DNA from: Rhodopirellula sp. SM50
GTDB lineage: Bacteria; Planctomycetota; Planctomycetia; Pirellulales; Pirellulaceae
Length of the DNA: 64,000 nucleotides
Assembly (NCBI RefSeq): GCF_002289565.1
Contig: NZ_NTFY01000015.1
Location: forward strand, 1-64,000
Reading direction: 5' to 3'
This document shows positions 52,728 through 61,075 of this stretch, piece after piece (within the stretch, counting starts at the first letter, position 1; each line of letters starts with the position of its first letter). The translations under genes and the position numbers were made by a program. Below the pieces are notes generated by a model. The model saw only the letters and a program-made list of their open reading frames with translations. It was not told the DNA's origin and made no database searches.

Positions 52728-53606
52728 ATGTCCATGCGTCACTCCGATCAAAGGCCTTTACGACAACGGGCTCGGAAGCTGTCCCGTGTTCTGGTCGTCC
52801 TCGCCGCCGCCCTCGTCATCGGCTGCGGCGGCGAGCCGAGCGACACCCCGCCACCCGAATCGGCCTCGGTCGACACCGGTGAATCGGCTGCCAGCGAGAA
52901 CGCCGGCGAATCAACCACCCCTGCGGCACCGGCGATGTCCGCCTCCCCGACACCGGCGGTGCCGGCTGCCGGCACCGGGATACAGCTTCCCGATCAAGCC
53001 GTCGAAATCGACAATCCAACCGACGCCCCTTCGACCCCAGGACAGCCCGAATCCGGCGGACCGACCCAACCGGGGGCCGGCGGCATTGAAATGCCCGATC
53101 TCGACCCCGCCCCCCCGTCCGACGAATCGGCTGCCAATGCCGGGCCAAGTGACAGCGGCGTGGACTTGCAATTCGCAGCCTGGCCGGCGATCGAATCCCG
53201 CGCAAAATCGACCGGGAAAATCACCGTCGTCGACCTCTGGTCCACCGTTTGCGAACCCTGCATCAAGGAATTCCCCGGCCTCGTCCGGCTCAGCGAATCC
53301 ATGTCCGACGAAGTGGTCTGCATCGGCGTGTCGGTGGACTACGACGGGCGAAAATCGCGTCCGCCGGAGTACTATTCGGAAAAGGTCACCGCGTTCCTGG
53401 GTGCGATGGGCGCCGACTTTGAAAACTACCTGTGCAATACGCCGAGCGATGACGTCTTTGCAACCGTCGGAATTCCTTCGATTCCCGCCGTGCTGATTTT
53501 TGACGCCGATGGCAAACTGGTCAAACAGTTTGTCGATGCCGGCGACACCGTGGGTTTCTCTTATGAAACCCACATCATTCCGTTTGTCGAAAAGTTGGCC
53601 GGATGA
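52728..53606 (+). CDS. TlpA-like thioredoxin-fold lipoprotein
   Basis: Predicted lipoprotein of 292 residues. The signal LVVLAAALVIGCGG has a lipobox-like VIGC, so Cys would be the lipidated residue. A ~110-residue Pro/Ala/Ser/Glu-rich linker follows, then a thioredoxin-like domain (~155-290): ITVVDLWSTVCEPCIKEFPG, with the redox CEPC motif, and TVGIPSIPAVLIFDADGKLV, with the cis-Pro. Likely a periplasmic disulfide reductant tethered to a membrane. Start ATG 52728 (MSMRHSDQRP); the longer frame has no signal. Ends eight bases before the stop of the convergent membrane-protein gene. Confidence 0.9.
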   Translation: MSMRHSDQRPLRQRARKLSRVLVVLAAALVIGCGGEPSDTPPPESASVDTGESAASENAGESTTPAAPAMSASPTPAVPAAGTGIQLPDQAVEIDNPTDAPSTPGQPESGGPTQPGAGGIEMPDLDPAPPSDESAANAGPSDSGVDLQFAAWPAIESRAKSTGKITVVDLWSTVCEPCIKEFPGLVRLSESMSDEVVCIGVSVDYDGRKSRPPEYYSEKVTAFLGAMGADFENYLCNTPSDDVFATVGIPSIPAVLIFDADGKLVKQFVDAGDTVGFSYETHIIPFVEKLAG

Positions 53607-53614
53607 TTCCGCGA

Positions 53615-54430
53615 TCACCGTGCCCCCGACACGCGGTTGACAATGCTCAGCGTGATCACGATGCACCCAGCCTGGGTTCCCAGCAGCACGACGGCCAAGG
53701 TGGGATCGGCAGATCGGTCCATTCCCGCTTGGACGGCCCCCCATTGCAACAAGATTGCCAGTAGAAGCACCGATCCGGTGACCGCGACCAGACGTGCGGC
53801 AACCACATGCCGCTTTGGCGACGCCAAAGCGATCACGCACAGCAGTGCGGTGACGCCAACAATGAACCCGACCACCACCATCATGATGCCTTCCTGGACG
53901 TTCAACGAATCGGTCGACCACCAACCCCGCCGCTGACCAAAGTCGACCACCGCGAACCCGATCGCAGCCATGGTCGTCAGCACGATCAAAGATCGGATGG
54001 GAAACTGAAACGGAGTGCTTCCCGATTGCAAGGCAACCGCCGACGAAGTTGAGCAATGACTTCTTGTTCGCTCAATCACCTCCATCCCCACCAAACACAC
54101 GATCGTCTGCACGCTGATTGCGATCGCCCACCACGCGGCGCCGGGTTCACCGAGTCCCCAGTAAAAGACCGTCGAAATCCCGTACCAACACGCCAGAGCG
54201 GCGCTGCACGCGATCGCGATTCGGGCGAGTTTGCCTGACACAAACATCGTCGCCAGGATCACCGCCAACGAACACTGACCGAGCATCACGCCGACCGCGA
54301 TCACCCGGTGAACATCATCGGACGACCGCAAGGCGAACGCCAACGACCAGTAAATAAAGACGTGGATCGCCAGGACGCCGCCGAGAACCATCCGCCGAAA
54401 CTGACGTCTGCGCTGCGGGGGTTCGCTCAT
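53615..54430 (-). CDS. Polytopic membrane protein of unknown function
   Basis: Inner-membrane protein of 271 residues with about eight hydrophobic segments (for example MVLGGVLAIHVFIYWSLAFA, AIACSAALACWYGISTVFYW and LLLAILLQWGAVQAGM). No family recognised. The central LQSGSTPFQFPIRSLIVLTTM resembles a short motif (FSIR-LL-LT) common in planctomycete membrane proteins. ATG 54430 overlaps the TGA of the VWA gene (ATGA), a strong sign of translational coupling. Confidence 0.85.
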   Translation of the reverse strand: MSEPPQRRRQFRRMVLGGVLAIHVFIYWSLAFALRSSDDVHRVIAVGVMLGQCSLAVILATMFVSGKLARIAIACSAALACWYGISTVFYWGLGEPGAAWWAIAISVQTIVCLVGMEVIERTRSHCSTSSAVALQSGSTPFQFPIRSLIVLTTMAAIGFAVVDFGQRRGWWSTDSLNVQEGIMMVVVGFIVGVTALLCVIALASPKRHVVAARLVAVTGSVLLLAILLQWGAVQAGMDRSADPTLAVVLLGTQAGCIVITLSIVNRVSGAR

Positions 54431-56616
54431 CGGCGTTGCGTGTCGTCCATCTTCCGAATCAACTCCGCTTCCTGTTTTTCCACGGCGGCTTCCCATTTGG
54501 GCAGCTGATCCAATTGGGCCTTCGCCTGACGGGTGGCGAGCGCATCGGGATAGCGGCGGATGATCGCTTCGAGCTGCTGCCGTTTCTGTTTGAGTCCCGC
54601 GTAAACGTTCTCGCTGCCGATTTGCAACAGCATCCGCCGGGCGTTCAGTTCACAACTGATGCGTTCTTTGCGGAACCGGTCGAGCAGCGGATCGCCACCG
54701 AACCCCAACTCCAACTGCTCGTTGATGGCATTTTTCAGTTCGCGATCACGCCGCATCGATGCGTCCCGCGCCGCGACCAATTGTTTCATCGTCAAATCGC
54801 GCAGTGCCGCGTCGGTGAGGGATCTGAGGGTCGGATCCGGTTGCCCCGACCTCGCCTCGCGCAGCTTCCCAATCGCCGCCGCCACTTCGCCCCGTTGGAG
54901 CATCTCGTTGGACTCGCCGATGATGCGATCACGAATCTGATCGCACACCGCCTGGCAGACCGCAACGGCCTTGGACCGCGGATGGACTCGCTTGACCAAT
55001 TGCAATCGCGCAAAGGCCTTTTCGGGAGAGTCGTGGTTCAGCGATCCCAGGTGATCGGCAATCCGGTCCAAAACGCTTGTCACGGCAACCGATCCCCGCC
55101 AACGCAAGACGGCGTCGCAGGTCGATTCGACGTCGGACGCGTCGGCCTCGTGCAATCGCCGCGAGAGTTCCCCGGCGACCTCGTCCTGCAAGGACGCGAT
55201 CGCGAGACGGCGGGGATCGGCATGGACCAATGCTTCGAGCAAGCCGAACAATTCATCCAAGGGAGGAACGCTGACGATCGACTCCAGTTGGCCGATGTCA
55301 CCATAGGTGTTCTCGAATTCATCGACCAACAACTCGGCGTAGATTTGTTTGACGCTGCCGGACATCTGAGGCGAGCCGAATTGGTGGCTCAGTTGGCGCA
55401 GACGACCCGCCCTGGCATTACCCTGCGGCTGAGCGACGATCGCCTTGGCGTCGGCGATCAACTGGGCCGGCGTCTTGGCGGACGCGTTGACAAACCGGTA
55501 CTCACCGCCGGTCAACTCGGCCAGACGCATCATGTTCTTGCAACTGCGGGGATCTTCAAACGCGATCGCGTGAATCGGGATCGAACCGCCGGAGGCTTGG
55601 ACGATCGAAAACGCGTCTCCGCCGGCGTTCAATAGACTGCCCCGCCTGCTGGTCTTCATGTCGCTGAATTCTCCGTCGGACAGCATGAACACCGCACTCG
55701 GCTTCATCCTCAGCGCGGTCCGCAGCGAGGAATTCGGATTCGTCCCGCCGCCGGCGCCGATCGTCGCCAACCAAGCTTCCAGCTTGTCCTTGTTCTCCGC
55801 AGTCGCCTCCATCATCGCCATCGATCGAGACCCCTGAAACATCGGCGTGCTGGAACTGCTAAACAGCACCACAAAGAATTTTTGGTCCTCCCGCAGTTCA
55901 CGAACCGATCGCTTCAATTCTTCGATCGCGCGTCGATAGCGGACCCCGTTCATGCTTCCTGACCGATCGACGATATAGACAAACTCTTGTCCGACCGCTT
56001 CGATGCCGAAAAATGAACCGCGCGATCCGCCACTGACATTGCCGACGGATTGACCGGGCTTGGATTTCAAACCGGAAAGTTTGATGACCGGACGAGCCAC
56101 GTCCAACGAAACATCAACCGGCTCAAGCATCTCCGCTTCCGGCTCCAGCTCGCTCAGCAACGAGGAGTCATCGGCCGCTATTTCATCGACCAACATCATC
56201 GGAATCGGAATCTCCGGTTGATCGTCGTTGAGCGTCATCACCAAGACTTGCGTCCTGGCGCCCCCGAAATCCGCCGGGACGATCAGAAAGGCAACCAGCA
56301 GCACGATCACCGCGTGAACAATGATCGAGCCGAACCAGCCGGCCGACTTCTGGCGACTCCCGGCCTCCGCCGTACGCCGCGCAGTTTGAATCTGATCCAA
56401 CGTCGGAAACAGGCGTACGCTGTCGCCGTCGCTGTCACTCTCGCCGGTGTAGGAAACCAGGCAAGAAACCGGCGGTGAGCCGCGGTAGATCACCGAATCG
56501 GCCGCGGCCCGTCGTTCACCAGGAATCGGGGGCGGAAAATCGATCGGCAGGGATTCACGGTCATCCGAGCCGAGATCAAGTCCGTCGGTCAGCCATCGTT
56601 TCCGAGCTGAAGCCAT
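54427..56616 (-). CDS. VWA-domain membrane protein
   Basis: Protein of 729 residues. Cytoplasmic Pro-rich N-terminus, one membrane helix at ~95-115 (FGSIIVHAVIVLLVAFLIVP), then a von Willebrand factor A domain (~205-385): FVYIVDRSGSMNGVRYRRAI gives the MIDAS DxSxS, followed by GGGTNPNSSLRTAL and MLSDGEFSD. The remaining ~340 residues are helical and charged, with possible coiled coil near the end (LKQKRQQLEAIIRRYPDALA). It is the first gene of a coupled pair with the downstream membrane protein. Possible assembly or adhesion role; the function is unknown. Confidence 0.9.
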   Translation of the reverse strand: MASARKRWLTDGLDLGSDDRESLPIDFPPPIPGERRAAADSVIYRGSPPVSCLVSYTGESDSDGDSVRLFPTLDQIQTARRTAEAGSRQKSAGWFGSIIVHAVIVLLVAFLIVPADFGGARTQVLVMTLNDDQPEIPIPMMLVDEIAADDSSLLSELEPEAEMLEPVDVSLDVARPVIKLSGLKSKPGQSVGNVSGGSRGSFFGIEAVGQEFVYIVDRSGSMNGVRYRRAIEELKRSVRELREDQKFFVVLFSSSSTPMFQGSRSMAMMEATAENKDKLEAWLATIGAGGGTNPNSSLRTALRMKPSAVFMLSDGEFSDMKTSRRGSLLNAGGDAFSIVQASGGSIPIHAIAFEDPRSCKNMMRLAELTGGEYRFVNASAKTPAQLIADAKAIVAQPQGNARAGRLRQLSHQFGSPQMSGSVKQIYAELLVDEFENTYGDIGQLESIVSVPPLDELFGLLEALVHADPRRLAIASLQDEVAGELSRRLHEADASDVESTCDAVLRWRGSVAVTSVLDRIADHLGSLNHDSPEKAFARLQLVKRVHPRSKAVAVCQAVCDQIRDRIIGESNEMLQRGEVAAAIGKLREARSGQPDPTLRSLTDAALRDLTMKQLVAARDASMRRDRELKNAINEQLELGFGGDPLLDRFRKERISCELNARRMLLQIGSENVYAGLKQKRQQLEAIIRRYPDALATRQAKAQLDQLPKWEAAVEKQEAELIRKMDDTQRR

Positions 56617-57025
56617 TTCGGGTGCCTCGATCCGGTCCTTTGAACAATCAGCAATGTGAGAGAATTCAATCCAGCAATCAGCCCACCGCGCAAAACCGAC
56701 AGCGCCGTGATCCGTCCATCGGCAGACGAGTGATAAGATGAATAAGAAATGACTTCACGCCGCCTACGAGCGTTAGCGTGGCGGATCTCGCTGGCGTTGT
56801 CAAATCTTGACCGTCCAACCCGACGCAACGCTCGCCAGCCCTTGATCTTTGTACACTTCTCTGACGAATCCACCACGTTTCCTCTCTCGCCGAACCTTGG
56901 CTCGTTCTGAGAAAAATAAAAAGTGTGCAAAAATGTCTCTGATCTGCTGACAGATTTGCTCACCTGGTGTGTGTAGGACGTCTGATGGCGCTCCGCTTTG
57001 GGCCAATACCGCTAAGTCAACATCC

Positions 57026-57115
57026 ATGAGAGAGGCCCGGACGCTGGCGCGAACCGGCTGATATCATCCGAATCTCAACTGTTTGGCGCGCGCCTCAGGG
57101 CCCAAACGAAGGGAA
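57026..57115. repeat. Family I palindromic repeat (copy 2)
   Basis: GGCCCGGACGCTGGCGCGAA ... CTGTTTGGCGCGCGCCTCAGGGCCC, matching 29510-29605, within the 522-base divergent gap between the VWA gene and an ECF operon. The rest of that gap (56617-57025) includes AT-rich GAAAAATAAAAAGTGTGC at about 56911, a possible promoter area, but nothing firm. Confidence 0.83.
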
Positions 57116-57138
57116 ACGACGCTTAACTATCTCACCGC

Positions 57139-57744
57139 ATGTCCGTTCCCGAAACACGACCGAGCCTGCTGATGCGGATCCGCGATCCGCGTGATCGCCA
57201 AGCGTGGAGCGAGTTTTCGGACCTGTATCGCCCCGTCGTCTGCCGAATGGCGCGCCATCGTGGCATGCAGCCGGCCGATGCAGACGATTTGGCTCAGCAA
57301 GTCTTGATGGCCATTTCGCGAGCGATTAAAGGATTCACGCCCGACCATGGACAAGCAAAATTTCGGACGTGGCTGAAAACGATTGCCCGCCGCGCGATCA
57401 TCAATGCCCTCACCCGCAACGCGCCCGATCGCGCGATCGGAGGGAGCGACGTCATCGATTTGCTCCATCAACAGCCCGCCGCCGATGAGCAGACGCAAAC
57501 ACTGATGATGCAGTACCGGCGAGAAATCTTTCTCGTCGCCGCCTCACATATCCGCCCGGAGTTCCAGGGCAAGACTTGGCAAGCATTTTGGTCCAGCGTG
57601 GTGCTCGGTCAAGACGTTCAACGGGTCGCCGAGTCGTTGAATTGCTCCCGTGGAAATGTCTACACCGCCCGCAGCCGCGTCATGAAACGTCTCAAAGACA
57701 AGGTCCAGGAACTCGATCTGCGGCAGGAGCACGACGAATCATGA
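57139..57744 (+). CDS. ECF-type RNA polymerase sigma factor
   Basis: Sigma factor of 201 residues. Region 2: FSDLYRPVVCRMARHRGMQ, DADDLAQQVLMAISRAIKGF, FRTWLKTIARRAIINALTRN. Region 4: VQRVAESLNCSRGNVYTARSRVMKRL. Its stop overlaps the ATG of the following anti-sigma-kinase fusion (ATGA), so both are made together. Expected to be held inactive by that protein's zinc finger and freed by kinase signalling, as in other ECF/kinase pairs of Planctomycetes; this is inference from arrangement. Confidence 0.94.
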   Translation: MSVPETRPSLLMRIRDPRDRQAWSEFSDLYRPVVCRMARHRGMQPADADDLAQQVLMAISRAIKGFTPDHGQAKFRTWLKTIARRAIINALTRNAPDRAIGGSDVIDLLHQQPAADEQTQTLMMQYRREIFLVAASHIRPEFQGKTWQAFWSSVVLGQDVQRVAESLNCSRGNVYTARSRVMKRLKDKVQELDLRQEHDES

Positions 57745-59234
57745 AAGCATCAAGCCCGCCCTGCCGTTTCGATCAACTGGATGCTTTTCTGGCCGGTGAA
57801 CTCTCCGCCGCACAGGTGGAACAACTCGAACAGCATCTCGACGCGTGCCCCTTCTGTGACGAGGAGTTGACGCGGCGGACCGCTGACGAATCGTTCTGGG
57901 AGGATACCAAGACGTTTCTCAGCTCGGCCGACGGTTTGGCATCGGATCACGACACCGACAACCATCCGCTGCCCACGATGCCGGACCAGAACCGGTTCAA
58001 CGCGTCGGGCCAAGACACTCCACTTGGACAACTGAGCTTTTTGGATCCCACCGACGACCCGCACCGACTGGGACGCTTCGGCGGCTACGAGATCTCCGGC
58101 ATTATCGGCCAAGGCGGCATGGGCGTGGTGATGAAGGGCTGGGATGTCTCGCTGGATCGCTTCGTCGCGATCAAGGTGCTTAACCCCGCGTACGCCGGAC
58201 ACTCGGCGGCACGGCAACGGTTTGCCCGTGAAGCACAAGCCGCCGCGGCGATCCTTCACGACAACGTGATCGCCATCTATGGCGTCGATCATTGGAAGGA
58301 AATGCCCTACCTGGTCATGCCCTACATCAAGGGCGAATCGCTGCAGCAACGTATCGACCGCACCGCACCGCTGTCGTTGGAAAACATCCTCGAAATCTCG
58401 CTGCAAATTGCGCGTGGGTTGGCGGCCGCACACGATCAGGGCCTGATTCACCGCGACATCAAACCGGCAAACATCTTGATGCCCGCTAGCGTTTCGCGGG
58501 TCATCATCACCGACTTTGGCTTGGCGCGCACCGCCGATGATGCGAGTTTGACACGCAGCGGCGTGCTGGCCGGAACGCCCCAATACATGTCGCCCGAACA
58601 AGCCAAGGGTGAATCGATCGACGGCCGCACCGATCTGTTTAGCCTCGGCAGTGTCATGTACACGATGGCGTGCGGCCGACCACCGTTCCGCGCCGAAACA
58701 CCCTACGGAGTGCTTCGTAAGATCACCGACCAGCCGCATCGTCCGCTTTCGCAGCTTCGCGAAGATCTGCCCCCATGGCTGGAAACCATCGTCGACCGAC
58801 TGCTGCAAAAAGATCCCTCCGAGCGATTTGATGACGCCCATCAACTGGCTGACTATCTCGCAGATTACCTCGCGCATCTGCGTCAGCCGACGACGACACT
58901 GTTGCCCAAGATCGAAGCACCGACGAAACGACTGCGACCGGCGATCCCGCTCGTCGTGACGTTCACCTCTCTGCTACTGGTCGGCGGGTGGTTCGCCATC
59001 GATCGATTCGCCGCTCGCAATCGAAACGCCCCGCCATCGGTTCTCGATCCGAACGAGACCTCCGTTCCACCACGTGCCTCGGATGCCAATCCCTCGCCTT
59101 CGGCCCCATCGCCGGCACACTTGGAATGGGAGTTCGATGCAACTCCACTGGATCAATTGGAAACCGAACTCGATCTCCTGCTGAAAGAAACCGTCGCCGA
59201 TCCATTCGCCGATCCGTCACCCACATCGGAGTAA
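57741..59234 (+). CDS. Zinc-finger anti-sigma domain fused to Ser/Thr kinase
   Basis: Membrane protein of 497 residues. Residues 1-45 carry the zinc anti-sigma signature H32-x3-C36-x2-C39 (EQHLDACPFCDEEL). The kinase domain spans ~110-385: GQGGMGVVMKGWD, VAIKVL, HRDIKPANIL, ITDFGLAR, GTPQYMSPEQ. One membrane helix at ~408-428 (PLVVTFTSLLLVGGWFAI), then a short Pro-rich exterior ending in acidic residues. The start at 57741 overlaps the ECF stop. It joins sensor kinase and sigma sequestration in one chain. An exported TPR protein gene follows after 4 bases. Confidence 0.93.
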   Translation: MKASSPPCRFDQLDAFLAGELSAAQVEQLEQHLDACPFCDEELTRRTADESFWEDTKTFLSSADGLASDHDTDNHPLPTMPDQNRFNASGQDTPLGQLSFLDPTDDPHRLGRFGGYEISGIIGQGGMGVVMKGWDVSLDRFVAIKVLNPAYAGHSAARQRFAREAQAAAAILHDNVIAIYGVDHWKEMPYLVMPYIKGESLQQRIDRTAPLSLENILEISLQIARGLAAAHDQGLIHRDIKPANILMPASVSRVIITDFGLARTADDASLTRSGVLAGTPQYMSPEQAKGESIDGRTDLFSLGSVMYTMACGRPPFRAETPYGVLRKITDQPHRPLSQLREDLPPWLETIVDRLLQKDPSERFDDAHQLADYLADYLAHLRQPTTTLLPKIEAPTKRLRPAIPLVVTFTSLLLVGGWFAIDRFAARNRNAPPSVLDPNETSVPPRASDANPSPSAPSPAHLEWEFDATPLDQLETELDLLLKETVADPFADPSPTSE

Positions 59235-59238
59235 CACA

Positions 59239-60738
59239 ATGAAACGTATGAAATGCAAAACACTCGCGTTCGCGCTGCTAGGCATCCTGGCGATGCTGAT
59301 CGCCGTGACGCCCCGTGCGACCGCCGAACTGTTGCCGGCGGACCAACTCGCGTCGTGCCAGTTGCACGTGATCGGCATCTATTCGCCTGAAAGCAGTGCC
59401 GATGACCGCGTGTTCGTCGACGTGCAACCGACCGGCAAACCCGTCGTGCTGGTACTCACCGGCTACTACGGCGCCCAGTGGAACTTGGACATTGCCGCCG
59501 AGGCCGACGTCCGCCAGATCATCGTTGCGGGTTACTTTGAACACTCCGTGCGCGGAGTACCGGATCGCGTTCCGACAGAGATGATCACGTATTATCCGAA
59601 CGCGGACAAAACTCGCAAAGATTTCTTCTGGGCCTATTCATGGCATACCAAAAATGGCCGTGATTTGCGATCACGTCTCAAACAACTCACCGGACTGGAA
59701 GTCACGACCTTTCAGGGTGAGTATTCGGCAAAGCGGTTCGTCGTGGACGGAAAGAACGGCGACATCACGCAGTTTCTGACCGCTGAACCGCCGCCATCGG
59801 CGCCGGCAGGGAATGCCAATTCTCTTGAAAAGAAACTGCGTGAACACGGATTGGCGGCAAAGTCGAAACTGCTTGAACTGTCCAATCAATTCGGTCAGGA
59901 TCACCCGGCGGTCAAGCAACTCGAAAAGAGCCTTGACCTGATCGACGCCCAACTCAAACGATTGGGCGCCGCACCGCTTGGGCCTACGGCCAAACAACCG
60001 TCGACTGCCAAACCGCCGCTGGAAACCGACCAGAACAAAGTGATCGAAGCGTTGGTGCGACAATCATTCCAGTTGCAGATGCAACTGCAATTGGCACGAG
60101 TGGAAAAAGCCGAAGCCGACCTGCAGCGGGTCAAGCAGCAATTGCAGCAACGCCTCGATTCGGCAGAAGAAATCATCGCCGCTCGCGTGCAGGAATTGAT
60201 CAACCGCGATGTGGCCAAACCCGAGACGAAGCAAGAGGTGCCGGCGTCCGTGCTCACCGACGAAGGTTGGAAAGCGTGGCGAACCCAAGATACTCGCAAG
60301 GCTCTCAAGAGTTTCCTATCGGCGGTCGATCTTGAACCAGAGAACCAATCGGCGAGAAACGGTTTAGGCTGGACCTACGTGCATCTGGGGGAATACGACA
60401 AAGCGATCACGGAATTCAAAAAGATCGATCCAGACTCTCCGGTTCAAGGCGCGGCGCTCAACGGGATCGGCCAAAGTCTGCTCGCGTTGGGCAAATTGGA
60501 CGAGGCTGAGAAGGTGTTGCTCGACGCGACCGAAGAGGCGATTGCCGAGGTAGGCGAAGCCCGCGCCGCCAAGATGGGATTGGCCGCCTGGTATGGGTTG
60601 ATTCGCACCTATCTGGACAAGAAAGACTACACGCAAGCCAAACAGTGGAGCCAGCGATACCTCAAGCACAAACCCGATGACAAAATCATGAAGGACATGC
60701 TGGAACAAGCCGAATCGGCAAGCGATGTCGAGGATTAG
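59239..60738 (+). CDS. Exported coiled-coil/TPR protein
   Basis: Periplasmic protein of 499 residues, third gene of the ECF / anti-sigma-kinase operon (4-base gap). Signal peptide MKRMKCKTLAFALLGILAML, cut near ATA-ELL. Residues ~30-180 are a mixed alpha/beta domain (LHVIGIYSPESS, KPVVLVLTGYYGAQWNLDI) resembling a domain seen in other secreted planctomycete proteins. Residues ~190-330 are predicted coiled coil (RVEKAEADLQRVKQQLQQRL), ~335-480 TPR repeats (LGWTYVHLGEYDKAITEFKK, GKLDEAEKVLLDA). Possible periplasmic partner or target of the kinase; the role is inference. Confidence 0.87.
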   Translation: MKRMKCKTLAFALLGILAMLIAVTPRATAELLPADQLASCQLHVIGIYSPESSADDRVFVDVQPTGKPVVLVLTGYYGAQWNLDIAAEADVRQIIVAGYFEHSVRGVPDRVPTEMITYYPNADKTRKDFFWAYSWHTKNGRDLRSRLKQLTGLEVTTFQGEYSAKRFVVDGKNGDITQFLTAEPPPSAPAGNANSLEKKLREHGLAAKSKLLELSNQFGQDHPAVKQLEKSLDLIDAQLKRLGAAPLGPTAKQPSTAKPPLETDQNKVIEALVRQSFQLQMQLQLARVEKAEADLQRVKQQLQQRLDSAEEIIAARVQELINRDVAKPETKQEVPASVLTDEGWKAWRTQDTRKALKSFLSAVDLEPENQSARNGLGWTYVHLGEYDKAITEFKKIDPDSPVQGAALNGIGQSLLALGKLDEAEKVLLDATEEAIAEVGEARAAKMGLAAWYGLIRTYLDKKDYTQAKQWSQRYLKHKPDDKIMKDMLEQAESASDVED

Positions 60739-60751
60739 TTCGACTCGTTCC

Positions 60752-60836
60752 AGGATGTTAGCGGAACGGCGCGAGCCGTCCGGTCGCGCTTCAAAAATAC
60801 ACCGTGAAAGACCGGAGGGCTCGCGGCCTAACGCTA
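60752..60836. repeat. Family B repeat, diverged inverted pair
   Basis: GTTAGCGGAACGGCGCGAGC ... and ... GGAGGGCTCGCGGCCTAACG form an interrupted palindrome just after the ECF operon; may help end transcription. Confidence 0.83.
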
Positions 60837-60876
60837 AATCGAGAAGAGATCATGAATCACCCGCGATTTTGCATCC

Positions 60877-61075
60877 CGGATGGGATGGCAGCAAGTAGCC
60901 GGCGGTCGAGCGAAGCGAACACCGCCGGAACGGTAAAAAGCGGTACAACACGACCCCGACGGGGTCGCAGCGTCTGAATGCTGTGACCCCGTCCGGGGTC
61001 AATCCGCAATTGATTTGGGGATTCCGGTGGTGCGCTAAGGCGACCACCGGCTACCCGTTGCAACCCCTGTCGGGG
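60877..61075. repeat. Palindrome cluster, family J
   Basis: GTAGCCGGCGGTCGAGCGAA, ACGACCCCGACGGGGTCG, GTGACCCCGTCCGGGGTCAA, GCGACCACCGGCTACCC and CAACCCCTGTCGGGGT. Several nested inverted repeats, including GTAGCCGGCGGT at one end and ACCACCGGCTAC at the other, span the space up to and into the 3' end of the asparagine-synthetase-like gene. Confidence 0.8.
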
